Shown: in pieces, positions 17,686 to 25,750 of the stretch | Position numbering within the stretch: position 1 is the stretch's first letter | Layout of the letters: each line of letters opens with the position of its first letter | NCBI RefSeq assembly: GCF_005049285.1 | Contig: NZ_SOSC01000005.1 | Location: forward strand, 1-64,000 | DNA length: 64,000 nucleotides | Source of the DNA: Halorientalis salina | GTDB lineage: Archaea; Halobacteriota; Halobacteria; Halobacteriales; Haloarculaceae | Reading direction: 5' to 3' | Notes under the pieces: generated by a model | What the model was told of the DNA's origin: nothing | Seen by the model: only the letters and a program-made list of their open reading frames with translations | Databases searched by the model: none | Translations under genes and position numbers: made by a program

Positions 17686-19083
17686 ATGCACGTTCTCGTC
17701 ATCGGTGCCTACGGCAGCGCCGGCGTCGCCGCAGCCAACGACCTGGTCGACGTCCCCGAACTCGACCGACTCACGCTCGTCGACGACGGGGACCCGGGCG
17801 GGGGACTCTGCATCCTCGACGGGTGTATGCCGTCGAAAGAGGTGCTCTCGGCCGGGGCCCATCGGTTCCAGGCCCGCGCGGACCATCGGCTAACCGGCAC
17901 GCCCGAGGTGGACATAGACGAGGTCGTGGCGACCAAGGACGAACACATCCACAACTTCGCCGAACACCGCCGGAGCGCGGTCGAGATGCTCGCCGAGCGC
18001 GATCACGTCGAGTTCGTCCACGACACCGCCCGCTTCGTCGACGACCGCACCGTCGCCGTCGGGGACCGCGAGTACGAACCCGACTACGTGGTCGTCGCGA
18101 CCGGGTCGGTGGTCAACGCCCCGAACCTCCTCGGGATCGACGAGGTCGACGTGATGACCAGCGCGGACGTGCTGGACGCGACCGACTTCCCGGACTCGGG
18201 GATCGTCATGGGATTCGGTTACGTCGGGCTGGAACTCGTCCCCTACCTCGCCGAGGCCGGCGAGATGGACGTCACCGTCGTCGAACACGACGCCCGCCCG
18301 CTGGACGAGGCCGACCCGGCCTTCGGCGACGAACTGCTCGACATCTATCGCGAGGAGTTCGACATCGAGATCCTCACGGAGACCGACGAGGAACGCGTCG
18401 AGCGGACCGACGACGGCGGTCTCCGGCTCTACACCGACCGGGACGACGACCGGGCAACCGTCGAGGCCGACCAGCTGTTTTCCTTCACCGGCCGTCGCCC
18501 GAACCTCGACGGGTTGGGCCTCGACGAAACCGCACTCGACCCCGGACCGGGGTGGGTCACGGACACGATGCAGGCCCGCGACGACGAGTGGGTCTTCGTC
18601 GTGGGCGACGTCAACGGCAAGGAACCGATCCTCCACGTCGCCAAAGAGCAGGGGTTCACCGCGGCAGCGAACATCCGCCGACACGCGGGGAGCGAGCCGC
18701 TGGTCCCGTACGAGAACGTTCCCCACCACGTCGTCTTTTCGGCACTGGGGGTGTACCCCTACGCCCGCGTGGGGCACACCGAGGCGACGGCCGAGGCCGC
18801 CGGGGTGGACTACGTCGCCGTCTCGCGGGATGCCAGCAACGACGGGGTGTTCAAGACCAAAGACGCCGCCGAGGGACGAGCGTCGCTCGTCGTCGACGCC
18901 ACCGACGGGACGGTACTGGGCTACCAGGGCCTGCACTACCACGCCGACGTGATGGCCAAGACGATGCAGGTCGTCGTCGAAACGGGGATGGACGTTCGAG
19001 CAGTCCCCGATCGGGCGTACCATCCGACGACCCCCGAGATACTGGACAGCCTCTTCCGGCAAGCCAGCGATCAACTGGCGTAA
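17686..19083 (+). CDS. Pyridine nucleotide-disulfide oxidoreductase (dihydrolipoamide dehydrogenase-like)
   Basis: A 465-residue FAD/NAD(P) oxidoreductase. The redox disulfide is Cys42-Cys47 in GGGLCILDGCMPSKEV. The second nucleotide site is MGFGYVGLELVPYLAEAG and the FAD contact is FVVGDVNGK. I start at ATG 17686 because MHVLVIGAYGSAG opens the family fold. Oddities: the first Rossmann loop is GAYGSAG rather than GxGxxG, and the C-terminal active-site motif is AYHPTTPE with Tyr where HxHPT is usual, so it may not use lipoamide. No 2-oxoacid dehydrogenase genes are nearby. Confidence 0.85.
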   Translation: MHVLVIGAYGSAGVAAANDLVDVPELDRLTLVDDGDPGGGLCILDGCMPSKEVLSAGAHRFQARADHRLTGTPEVDIDEVVATKDEHIHNFAEHRRSAVEMLAERDHVEFVHDTARFVDDRTVAVGDREYEPDYVVVATGSVVNAPNLLGIDEVDVMTSADVLDATDFPDSGIVMGFGYVGLELVPYLAEAGEMDVTVVEHDARPLDEADPAFGDELLDIYREEFDIEILTETDEERVERTDDGGLRLYTDRDDDRATVEADQLFSFTGRRPNLDGLGLDETALDPGPGWVTDTMQARDDEWVFVVGDVNGKEPILHVAKEQGFTAAANIRRHAGSEPLVPYENVPHHVVFSALGVYPYARVGHTEATAEAAGVDYVAVSRDASNDGVFKTKDAAEGRASLVVDATDGTVLGYQGLHYHADVMAKTMQVVVETGMDVRAVPDRAYHPTTPEILDSLFRQASDQLA

Positions 19084-19138
19084 CGAGCGTCGGCTCGAAC
19101 ACGGCCGAGACGGCCCGAACTGTGTTCAGTATGCTTGC

Positions 19139-19148
19139 CGTTTTTTAC
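19139..19148 (+). terminator. T-tract terminator after the oxidoreductase gene
   Basis: A run of six T (19141-19146) in CGTTTTTTAC, 58 bases after the stop at 19083. Archaeal RNA polymerase commonly ends at such runs. The following 19150-19310 carries the next promoter (CTTTATGC near 19264-19272). Confidence 0.45.
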
Positions 19149-19310
19149 TACGACTGAAACCCCAGGCAGGTAGAAAGGTAACAGTGCTCACGGCCATATT
19201 TTGTTACGTTCGAATAGTTTCCGAAAGTAGAGAGCCGTCCTTCGATTCCTACGAACGCACAAAATCTTTATGCGCGATCATCAAGTCTGTTCGGGACACC
19301 TGGGGTCGCT

Positions 19311-19829
19311 ATGAACGCAGACACCACACCGGAAGCGGTGACCGTCGATCTCCACGTGCGCTCGCTGGTGCCGCGTGCGGGACACACACAACAGAACGCC
19401 GCCATCGAGCGGCTGGACGACCTCGAATCGGCGGGGCTGCTCGGGGCGTTCAACGTCCACGTCTGGGGGCATCAGGTCAGCCTCTCGACGGCGGCCGCCC
19501 AAACCGACGCGGGTCAGTTCGTCCTCGACCGCGTCGAGCGGTTCCGCGAGTGGGCCGACGAGACCGGCCGCTCGATCGATTCGTTTTTCGAGACGCGCCG
19601 GGTCGAATCGGAGCTCAGAAACGAGGAGTACGCCGCGCTCGTCCTCCCGTCGCTCACGCTGGCCGAGTATCACGACGACGAACTTGCCTTCGTGGCCCCC
19701 TGTTCCGACGGGGACGCCGTCTGTACGGTCGAGGACCGAGTCGACGCGCTGGCGGCGCGCAGTTCGGTCGACACCGTCCGGGCCGACGACCAAACCGAGC
19801 CGGCTGTGGTCGCGGAAGAAGAAGAGTAA
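19311..19829 (+). CDS. Haloarchaeal protein of unknown function
   Basis: A 172-residue acidic protein. The N-terminal half reads VTVDLHVRSLVPRAGH and AAIERLDDLESAGLLGAFNV, suggesting a ferredoxin-like or winged-helix fold; it ends with five acidic residues. A CTTTATGC box about 40 bases upstream and no downstream partner suggest a single-gene unit. It converges on the HxlR regulator six bases away. I do not recognise a characterised function. Confidence 0.65.
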   Translation: MNADTTPEAVTVDLHVRSLVPRAGHTQQNAAIERLDDLESAGLLGAFNVHVWGHQVSLSTAAAQTDAGQFVLDRVERFREWADETGRSIDSFFETRRVESELRNEEYAALVLPSLTLAEYHDDELAFVAPCSDGDAVCTVEDRVDALAARSSVDTVRADDQTEPAVVAEEEE

Positions 19830-19835
19830 GGCTCG

Positions 19836-20213
19836 CTAGCGGTCGCTCTCGTCGGCAGGAACGAGGTGGTCCCGGCCCCACGTTCGCATCGCGTCGATCA
19901 CGGGTGCGAGTTCCCGTCCCCGTTCGGTCAACCCGTACTCGACCCGAAACGGTTTCTCGCTGATGACCGTCCGCGTGACGATTCCCCGCTCCTCCAAGTC
20001 TTCGAGGCTGTCCGAGAGGACCTTGCTCGAGATCCCGTCGACGGCCTCCTTCAGCGCGTTGAACCCCAGCGGTCCGTCGGTCAACAACCGGTCGACGATG
20101 ACCGGATGCCACTTCTTCCCGATGAGCGACGCCGTCGCCGTCACCGCACACCAGTCCTCGCCAGCACACCAGATCTCCACGGGTCCGTCCGCGTCGCCGT
20201 CTTCCCGACTCAT
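19836..20213 (-). CDS. HxlR-family winged-helix regulator
   Basis: A 125-residue DNA-binding regulator. WCAVTATASLIGKKWHPVIV followed by LLTDGPLGFNALKEAV and GISSKVLSDSLEDLEERGIV is the typical HxlR winged helix. Two cysteines (CAGEDWC) at the N-terminus could sense redox or bind a metal, as in several HxlR members. The start at ATG 20213 is chosen because the family begins just before the Cys motif. The nearby divergent gene is the zinc-finger microprotein at 20360; the target is unknown. Confidence 0.88.
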   Translation of the reverse strand: MSREDGDADGPVEIWCAGEDWCAVTATASLIGKKWHPVIVDRLLTDGPLGFNALKEAVDGISSKVLSDSLEDLEERGIVTRTVISEKPFRVEYGLTERGRELAPVIDAMRTWGRDHLVPADESDR

Positions 20214-20359
20214 ACCCCGGCGTTCGGTCGCCAGTAGTAAATAGTTACCTTCCCGAACTGAGTTACGAGTGGTTACCCACAAGACCCACGTTCGCCCCCT
20301 GTGTACGCGGAGTGCATATCGCCGGTAGATTCACGGGTAACGTCGTAGTATAGAAAGAC

Positions 20360-20461
20360 ATGGAAGAGAACGACCAATACCACTGTGAGGCCTGTGGGCG
20401 GGCGTTCGAGACGCGATCAGAACTCGAAGGACACGTCCACGACATCGGCCTCGTCGACTGA
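20360..20461 (+). CDS. 33-residue C2H2-like zinc-finger protein
   Basis: A very short gene, ATG 20360 to TGA 20461. The product has YHCEACGRAFETRSELEGHVH: Cys9, Cys12, then His25 and His27, a compact CxxC...HxH zinc-finger pattern. The sequence around it, ending DIGLVD, resembles small haloarchaeal zinc-finger proteins. G+C-rich third codon positions support real coding. Function unknown; DNA, RNA or protein binding are all possible. Confidence 0.65.
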   Translation: MEENDQYHCEACGRAFETRSELEGHVHDIGLVD

Positions 20462-20507
20462 TCGACGCCTACGGAACGAAGCACGTTCAGTCTGACTGGT
20501 AACTGTC

Positions 20508-20520
20508 GTATGAATTTATG
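20508..20520 (+). promoter_or_regulatory. TATA box for the UspA-type gene at 20544
   Basis: GTATGAATTTATG lies 25-35 bases before ATG 20544, the arrangement expected for a leaderless transcript. Confidence 0.5.
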
Positions 20521-20543
20521 AACGGGCCGTCCTATTCCCGGGT

Positions 20544-20942
20544 ATGTACGAGGTACTCCTGCCAGTCGACGAGAACGGCGAGCGAGCGGTCGCACAGGCA
20601 CAGGCGGTCACGGACCTGCCGGGTGACGGCTCGGACGTTCGCGTGACCCTCTTCCACTCGTTCACCGACAACCCGAGCGGCGCGTCGGTCACCCAACTGC
20701 AGTCGGCCCGGCGTGCACGGGACGTGCTCGACGACGCGGGCATCGAGTTCAAGATGGACGAGGGGAGCGGAGATCCCACGCGCGCGATCCTCGAAGCCGC
20801 CGAAGATATGGACGCCGACCTCGTCTGTCTCGGCGGTCGCAAGCGGTCACCGGCCGGGAAGGTCCTGTTCGGCAGCGTCATCCAGAGCGTGCTGCTGGAC
20901 ACGAACCGCTCCGTCCTGGTCGCACACGCCGACGACGACTGA
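20544..20942 (+). CDS. Universal stress protein (UspA family)
   Basis: A 132-residue single-domain Usp. It opens MYEVLLPVDENGERAVAQA, has ADLVCLGGRKRSPAGKVLFG as the ATP-loop region (a GxxRxS-like variant of the usual G2xG9G(S/T)) and ends RSVLVAHADD. Such proteins bind nucleotide and act in stress survival by largely unknown means. It has its own leaderless promoter. Confidence 0.88.
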   Translation: MYEVLLPVDENGERAVAQAQAVTDLPGDGSDVRVTLFHSFTDNPSGASVTQLQSARRARDVLDDAGIEFKMDEGSGDPTRAILEAAEDMDADLVCLGGRKRSPAGKVLFGSVIQSVLLDTNRSVLVAHADDD

Positions 20943-21172
20943 ACCGGCGACTCAAGCCTTCAGAGACTTAAAACACCATCTATTTCCGGGATAAATTTCA
21001 CACCGAAAGTCGTGGATATAAATACTGCCGGTGGGTGGGTGGTTCATCGCTTCCGGTCTCTCACCGGCGGGGGACGCGCCCACGTCCCCCAAACCAGCCG
21101 TCCCGCAAGCACCACGTGCCAGCAGTACCGCGGTGCCGTTCCTCAGGCGGCCCCCGCGGTGCGTTTCCGAAC
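20943..21172 (+). ncRNA. Candidate structured RNA after an orphan TATA box
   Basis: A 230-base gene-free stretch. A strong TATA box (ATATAAATA, 21016-21024) faces right with no credible coding gene behind it. Next come several hairpins: CCGGT/ACCGG at 21053-21067, GGGGGACG/CGTCCCCC (eight pairs) at 21069-21090, and ACCGCGG/CCGCGGT at 21127-21160. It ends at the 86-bp palindrome beginning at 21173. Expected transcription start is about 21045. I cannot match it to a known RNA family; it is not recognisably SRP RNA or RNase P RNA. The short open frames across it look random. Confidence 0.4.
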
Positions 21173-21258
21173 TCATACGGACTGCTGTAGATCATTTTCG
21201 CATCGATCGCCCAATTGCGGGCGATCGTAGCGGTAAACAGCTACAGCAAACCGTATCA
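21173..21258. repeat. 86-bp palindromic element, copy 1
   Basis: Begins TCATACGG and ends CCGTATCA. Outer arms (TACGGACTGCTGTA against TACAGCAAACCGTA) pair with two mismatches; an inner stem GATCGCCC/GGGCGATC pairs perfectly. It shares exact length and layout with the copies at 31115-31200 and 51233-51318. The last three bases are the stop codon (minus strand TGA) of the MMPL gene. Confidence 0.85.
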
Positions 21259-23730
21259 GTCCTCGGTGAGCGACTCGTGTGGCGTCGACGTACTCGACTC
21301 CCCGCCAGCCATCGGATCGCCCGTCGTCGAGCGGTTGGCGACCCGGTCCCACAGCACCAGCGTCGAGGGGAGGACGAACAGCGAGGCCAGATAGGCGTAG
21401 ACCACACTCAGAGCCGTCAGGATGCCGAAGACGCCGATCGCGGGGTTCAGGGCGAGCCAGAGGACGCCCACGCCGAACACCGTCGTGAGCATGCTCCCGG
21501 TCAGCGCGCCGCCGGTCCCGATGATCGTCCGGCGGAGCGCGGGCATGAGCGGGCGCTCGTCGAACTCGTCGGCGAAGCGGTGGACGACGTGGACGGAGTA
21601 GTCGATCCCCAGGCCGATGGTGATGGCCAGAATCGTCCCGTTGAAGGCGTTGAACTTCACGCCGAGGTACCGCATCGACGCGACGACGAAGGCGACGCTC
21701 ATCGCGATGGGGACGACGTTCGCGATACCGAGCGACGGCCGACCTTCGAGCACCCAGTAGATGAAGACCAGGAAGACGGAGGCACCGACGAGTGCCAGCG
21801 CCAGGCTCTGGACGACGCCCTCGAACAGCATCTCCGTCGCGTCCTGGAAGATGACGGCGAAACCCGTCGCCGAGGCCTCGAAGCGGTGGTCGCTCGCGAC
21901 CGCCCGGGCGTCGGCGGTCGTCTCCCTGTCGTCGGCGCTGTCGTCGACGGTGTAGACGACGCGTGCGCTCCGGCGGTCCTCGCTGATAAAGGATAGCGCC
22001 TGCTCCCGCGCCGGGGAATCCAGCAGGGCGTCGTAGATCTCGCCCAAGTTGTCGTCAGGAATCCCGTCGTCGTTGCGGTCGTTGCGAGCGACCAGCCGTC
22101 TGAACTCGGGGTCGGCCTCGGCCCGGGACTGGATGACGGTCACGATGCTCTGGGCGTCGGCGCGTCGGTCGTCACCCCGGAACGTCGGCGGTGGGTCCGC
22201 TCCCGCGCGATGGAGCGACTCCAGGGCGTTGTCCCGGGTCATCGGCCCCTCGACGTACAGGAGTACCTGGCCGTCCTGGTCGAACTTCTCCTCGCGGAAG
22301 TTGTAGTTCTCGACGTACTGGTAGGACGCGGGCGGGCGGAACGGTTCGGGGAGTGACTGCAAGGCCTCGGGCGTCTCCTCGGCCGGCATGAAGTCCTCCG
22401 GGGAGAACCCGGTCCCGATGCCCGTCGCGTAGTAGCCGACGCCGCCGGTGACCACGAGCATGACGAGCAGGAAGGCGAGCGGGGCGCGCCTGGCGACGAC
22501 GACGCCGCCGCTCAACGCGCGACCGAGCGCCGAGTCCTCGTCGCCGAGCGGCCGCTGGCTCATGGTCGGAATGGGGTATTTCCGGCGCAAGCGATCGATG
22601 TACACCTTCCCCGCCGGGAGGAAGATCCCGAACAGCAGGAAGGTGAAGACGATGCCGATGGCCGCGACCAGTCCGAAGTCCTTGGTCGGGGGGAAGGCGC
22701 TGACCAGGTTCGAGAGGAAGCCGATGACCGTCGTTCCGGTGACGATGAAGAAGGCCACCAGTAACTGGTCGGTCGTGATCCGCATCGACGTCTCGATGTC
22801 CTGTCCGCGGGCGCGTTCCTCGCGGTAGCGGTTGACCGCGTGGATGCCGAAGTCGATCCCGACGGCGATGAGCAGCGGCGGGACGGCCACGAGCAGCGGG
22901 TTGAAGGCGATGCCCGCGAGTCCGAGGAAGCCAAACGTCCACAGCAGGGCGATGACGATGGTGACGATGCCCAGCAGCAGGTCCACCAGGTCCCGATAGG
23001 CGACGATCAGGAACCCGACGATGAGGACCAGCGCGGCCGGCATGACCAGCACCAGCGAGTCCGAGATGGTGTCCGGCTGGCTCCCGAGCACGCGGACGTC
23101 CTGGCTGACGGTGCCGACGACCCGGCGAACCCGGTCGTCCCGGTCCGGGATGTCGCCCGTGCCGTGGGAGATCGTCGCCTGTGCGGCCGAGGCCGACGCC
23201 GCCTGCTCGTTGAAGTCGTCACTCAACTGGTTGGTAAAACCGGGGTTGCGCTCGGCCGCCCGTCTGACGGCGGCGTCGATTTCGGACGGCGTCGCCGACT
23301 CGACGGCGTCGATCTCCTCACCGAGGGTGCTCGCGTTCGGGTCCAGGGTGCGGGCGACGACGCCGGCGGGACTCGACGTGGACTCGACCCGCATGTCCTG
23401 CTGGTTTTCGACGCGCTGTTGGGCGTGCAGCAACCGCAACATCGCGGGTTTCGAGAGGACGTTCTGGCTGTCCTGGAGCAGCGTGGTGCTGGCGGAACTT
23501 CCCCCGGAACTGAAACTCGAACCGAAGTCACGCTGGATGTCCTCCAGGGCCTCGAACGATTCGAGGTCGTCGATGAACTGGTCCTGTCCGGACTCGGTCT
23601 CGACGTTCCCGAGCCCGCCGACGAACAGGACCGTCAGCCCCAGAAAGAGGAGGACGATCTTCCCGGGGCTGTTGACGATGCGGTCGTCGACCCAATCGAT
23701 GACTCGCTGATACTCGACCATGGGGACCAA
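21256..23730 (-). CDS. MMPL/RND-superfamily exporter
   Basis: An 824-residue membrane protein with the 2 x 6 helix layout of RND/MMPL transporters: one N-terminal helix, a large extracellular loop (about 45-240), five helices, then the same pattern repeated. GLGIDYSVHVVHRFADEFDE and VGIDFGIHAVNRYREE are the paired charged motifs on helix 4 of each half. Family members move hydrophobic compounds using an ion gradient; the substrate is unknown. It stands alone. Its final stop codon lies in the 86-bp palindrome. Confidence 0.9.
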   Translation of the reverse strand: MVPMVEYQRVIDWVDDRIVNSPGKIVLLFLGLTVLFVGGLGNVETESGQDQFIDDLESFEALEDIQRDFGSSFSSGGSSASTTLLQDSQNVLSKPAMLRLLHAQQRVENQQDMRVESTSSPAGVVARTLDPNASTLGEEIDAVESATPSEIDAAVRRAAERNPGFTNQLSDDFNEQAASASAAQATISHGTGDIPDRDDRVRRVVGTVSQDVRVLGSQPDTISDSLVLVMPAALVLIVGFLIVAYRDLVDLLLGIVTIVIALLWTFGFLGLAGIAFNPLLVAVPPLLIAVGIDFGIHAVNRYREERARGQDIETSMRITTDQLLVAFFIVTGTTVIGFLSNLVSAFPPTKDFGLVAAIGIVFTFLLFGIFLPAGKVYIDRLRRKYPIPTMSQRPLGDEDSALGRALSGGVVVARRAPLAFLLVMLVVTGGVGYYATGIGTGFSPEDFMPAEETPEALQSLPEPFRPPASYQYVENYNFREEKFDQDGQVLLYVEGPMTRDNALESLHRAGADPPPTFRGDDRRADAQSIVTVIQSRAEADPEFRRLVARNDRNDDGIPDDNLGEIYDALLDSPAREQALSFISEDRRSARVVYTVDDSADDRETTADARAVASDHRFEASATGFAVIFQDATEMLFEGVVQSLALALVGASVFLVFIYWVLEGRPSLGIANVVPIAMSVAFVVASMRYLGVKFNAFNGTILAITIGLGIDYSVHVVHRFADEFDERPLMPALRRTIIGTGGALTGSMLTTVFGVGVLWLALNPAIGVFGILTALSVVYAYLASLFVLPSTLVLWDRVANRSTTGDPMAGGESSTSTPHESLTED

Positions 23731-23841
23731 ACCAGCGCTCGGGCGGCGACTGGTATGCTCCCCACGTCGTGACCGAAGCCGCTAATCGGTTTGCAAACGC
23801 TAATAAACTGAAAAACTATTTATCAGTGACAGGTGTCGGAT

Positions 23842-24420
23842 TCACTGGTCGCCGTCGGCGGACCGGTCGACGTTCCGGTAGGTTTCGACGAGCGCGTCGA
23901 AATCGTCGATCTCCTCGCGGAGTCGTTCGGTCATCGCCTCGGCCTCGCGAACGGTTCGCTTGAACTCCTCGCTGTCCCCGAGTTCGGCGTCGGTCAGTTC
24001 GGCTTCCAGCACTTCGAGTTTCGAGAGGAGCGAAAAGTACTCCTCGATGCGTTCGGCGTCGGCGACGGGATCGACGTGTCGGTCCAGCGTCGTGTGGAGG
24101 ATCTCCTCGTCGACCGGTTTCGAGAGGTAGTCGTCGAAGTCCAAGTCGAGGATGTTCAGGTCCGGATCGACGGCGGTCACCATGACGACGACGCAGTCAA
24201 GGCCGCGATCGCGGATCTCCGCGAGCACCTCGTCGCCGGACGTGTCGGGCATCCGGCGGTCGAGCAGGACCGCGTCGACGCCCTCGTCGACTTTCGCCAG
24301 CGCCTCCCGTCCGCTGTACGCGACGGACGTGTCGTAGTGCCGTTCGAGTTTGGTCGCGTACACGTCGGCCATGTCCCGCTCGTCGTCGACCACCAGAACG
24401 TGCGGACGAGAACTACCCAC
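23842..24420 (-). CDS. HalX-type response regulator, copy 1
   Basis: A 192-residue receiver protein. PHVLVVDDERDMADVYA holds the acidic pair, VDAVLLDRRMPDTSGDEVL the phospho-acceptor Asp, and DYLSKPV the conserved Lys. The C-terminal helical part is the haloarchaeal HalX domain. I choose the GTG at 24420 because the element GAGTTATACTTTGTG lies 26-40 bases upstream, as it does for the paralogue at 25045, implying leaderless transcripts. No kinase is adjacent. HalX has no known DNA-binding fold. Confidence 0.85.
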   Translation of the reverse strand: MGSSRPHVLVVDDERDMADVYATKLERHYDTSVAYSGREALAKVDEGVDAVLLDRRMPDTSGDEVLAEIRDRGLDCVVVMVTAVDPDLNILDLDFDDYLSKPVDEEILHTTLDRHVDPVADAERIEEYFSLLSKLEVLEAELTDAELGDSEEFKRTVREAEAMTERLREEIDDFDALVETYRNVDRSADGDQ

Positions 24421-24445
24421 GATAGTATCCACTCGGTGGTTCCGG

Positions 24446-24460
24446 GAGTTATACTTTGTG
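24446..24460 (-). promoter_or_regulatory. Promoter of HalX regulator copy 1
   Basis: Written on the plus strand, GAGTTATACTTTGTG. The same 15 bases occur at 25068-25082 before the second HalX gene. The minus-strand core AAGTATAAC is the TATA box. Confidence 0.6.
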
Positions 24461-24469
24461 TGCGGACCC

Positions 24470-25045
24470 TCAGCGGCCGGGATGGCGTCCGATCTCACGG
24501 AACGCCATCTCGAAGTCGTCGAAGTCGGCGAGCGACTCGTCCATCTCCGCTTCCAGCCGTTCGGCCCGCTCCCGGAGGGCGGCGATGTCCTCGTTCGTCT
24601 CGAGTTCCTGGGGCGTCTTCTCGGCCTCCAGGAGCGCGAGTTTCGAGGTCACCTCGTAATACTGGTTGAGTCGGTCGTCGTACCCGCGGGCCCTGAGTTG
24701 CTGACGGACCGCCTCGAGCAGGTCGTCGCTCTCGACGGGCTTACAGAGGTAGTCGTCGAACGGCATCTCGATGATGTCGAAGTCGGGATCGACGGCCGTG
24801 ATCATGATGACCCGGCAGTCGAGCTCGCGGTCCCGGATCTCCCCGAGTACGTCGTCACCGGACTTGTCGGGCATCCGCCGGTCCAGCAGGACCACGTCGA
24901 CATCGGCGTCGACCTTCTCGAGGGCTTCCTCACCTCCGTAGGCGACACGAACGGTGTACTCGCGCTCGAGTTTGAGCGCGTACACGTCAGCGACCTCCTT
25001 CTCGTCGTCGACGACCAGGAGGGTCGCCTCCGAATCGTTGGCCAT
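24470..25045 (-). CDS. HalX-type response regulator, copy 2
   Basis: A 191-residue paralogue of the preceding gene with the same order: ATLLVVDDEKEVADVYALKL, phospho-acceptor in VDVVLLDRRMPDKSGDDVL, Lys in DYLCKPV, then a HalX helical tail. Start at ATG 25045 follows from the shared TATA position. Tandem arrangement, matched promoters and strong similarity point to a local duplication. The two tails differ more than the receivers, so partner kinases or outputs may have diverged. Confidence 0.87.
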   Translation of the reverse strand: MANDSEATLLVVDDEKEVADVYALKLEREYTVRVAYGGEEALEKVDADVDVVLLDRRMPDKSGDDVLGEIRDRELDCRVIMITAVDPDFDIIEMPFDDYLCKPVESDDLLEAVRQQLRARGYDDRLNQYYEVTSKLALLEAEKTPQELETNEDIAALRERAERLEAEMDESLADFDDFEMAFREIGRHPGR

Positions 25046-25067
25046 GCTCCCCTCTATTTGTGGGGAC

Positions 25068-25082
25068 GAGTTATACTTTGTG
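25068..25082 (-). promoter_or_regulatory. Promoter of HalX regulator copy 2
   Basis: Identical in 15 bases to 24446-24460. TATA core AAGTATAAC lies about 28 bases before ATG 25045. Confidence 0.6.
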
Positions 25083-25212
25083 CGCGAGATGTCGCTGTGA
25101 CGCGACCCAGCGGGCGTCACGCCCCGCCGCCGGACCGTCCCGAAACCGCATGATTATCCCGCCAGCAGGCACTCGACTCGGACATGGTGCCCACGTCAGG
25201 AGGGAGCCACTG

Positions 25213-25410
25213 ATGGCTCTGTCCGAGCGAGTGAAGTTTGCGCTGGTATTGAGCGCCGGTATCGTGCTCCCGGGCCTGGCCGATTACGCCCTCGCCCAGG
25301 CGGGCTACGACCTGCTGGGAAGTTTCGTGTGGGCGACGGGCTACTTCGGGACGATGATCCTCATCTGGTACGTCTGGCTCCGCCCACTCGACATCACCGG
25401 GCCGTCGTGA
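25213..25410 (+). CDS. Small two-helix membrane protein
   Basis: A 65-residue protein with two hydrophobic segments, VKFALVLSAGIVLPGLADYA and GYFGTMILIWYVWLRP. Start ATG 25213 is preceded by AGGAGG about eight bases away, a good Shine-Dalgarno; an ATG at 25150 in the same frame lacks that support. It resembles uncharacterised haloarchaeal small membrane proteins. No function can be assigned. Confidence 0.6.
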   Translation: MALSERVKFALVLSAGIVLPGLADYALAQAGYDLLGSFVWATGYFGTMILIWYVWLRPLDITGPS

Positions 25411-25489
25411 CCCGATCATCGACAACCGGGTACCCTCTCGACGCGTAACGGAAGTTTTTAGGCTGCTACAGAGCGACGTTCGGACAGGA

Positions 25490-25750
25490 ATGAACGCGTT
25501 ACCGCTCCAGGTGATCGACAACTTTCTGCTCCAGTACAACGTCGGGCAGGCGATCCTCCTGATTTTCATCCTTGGGTTCCTGGCAGCGCTGCCGCTGAAA
25601 TCACGACGAGTCCACGCCATCCAGTTCATCAGTTTCGGGCTCATCTACATGCTGACACCGAACAGCATGCTGGAAAACGCCCACTGGAAGTTCCTCGGCA
25701 TCGCACTGCTGATGATCGGACCGATGGTGTATCTGACCGCGCGGAAGTAA
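25490..25750 (+). CDS. Small conserved haloarchaeal membrane protein
   Basis: An 86-residue protein with three hydrophobic segments (AILLIFILGFLAALPL, FISFGLIYMLTP, FLGIALLMIGPMVYL). A TTTTTAGGC box lies about 35 bases upstream. It converges on the NAD kinase gene with no gap between the stops. Function unknown; I believe it belongs to a haloarchaeal domain family without a role. Confidence 0.7.
   Translation: MNALPLQVIDNFLLQYNVGQAILLIFILGFLAALPLKSRRVHAIQFISFGLIYMLTPNSMLENAHWKFLGIALLMIGPMVYLTARK

Noticed and set aside
20952-21230. Short open frames of 72-74 codons around the hairpin block
   Set aside because: Composition is Arg/Cys/Ser-rich, unlike the acidic proteins of this organism, and one crosses an 86-bp palindrome.
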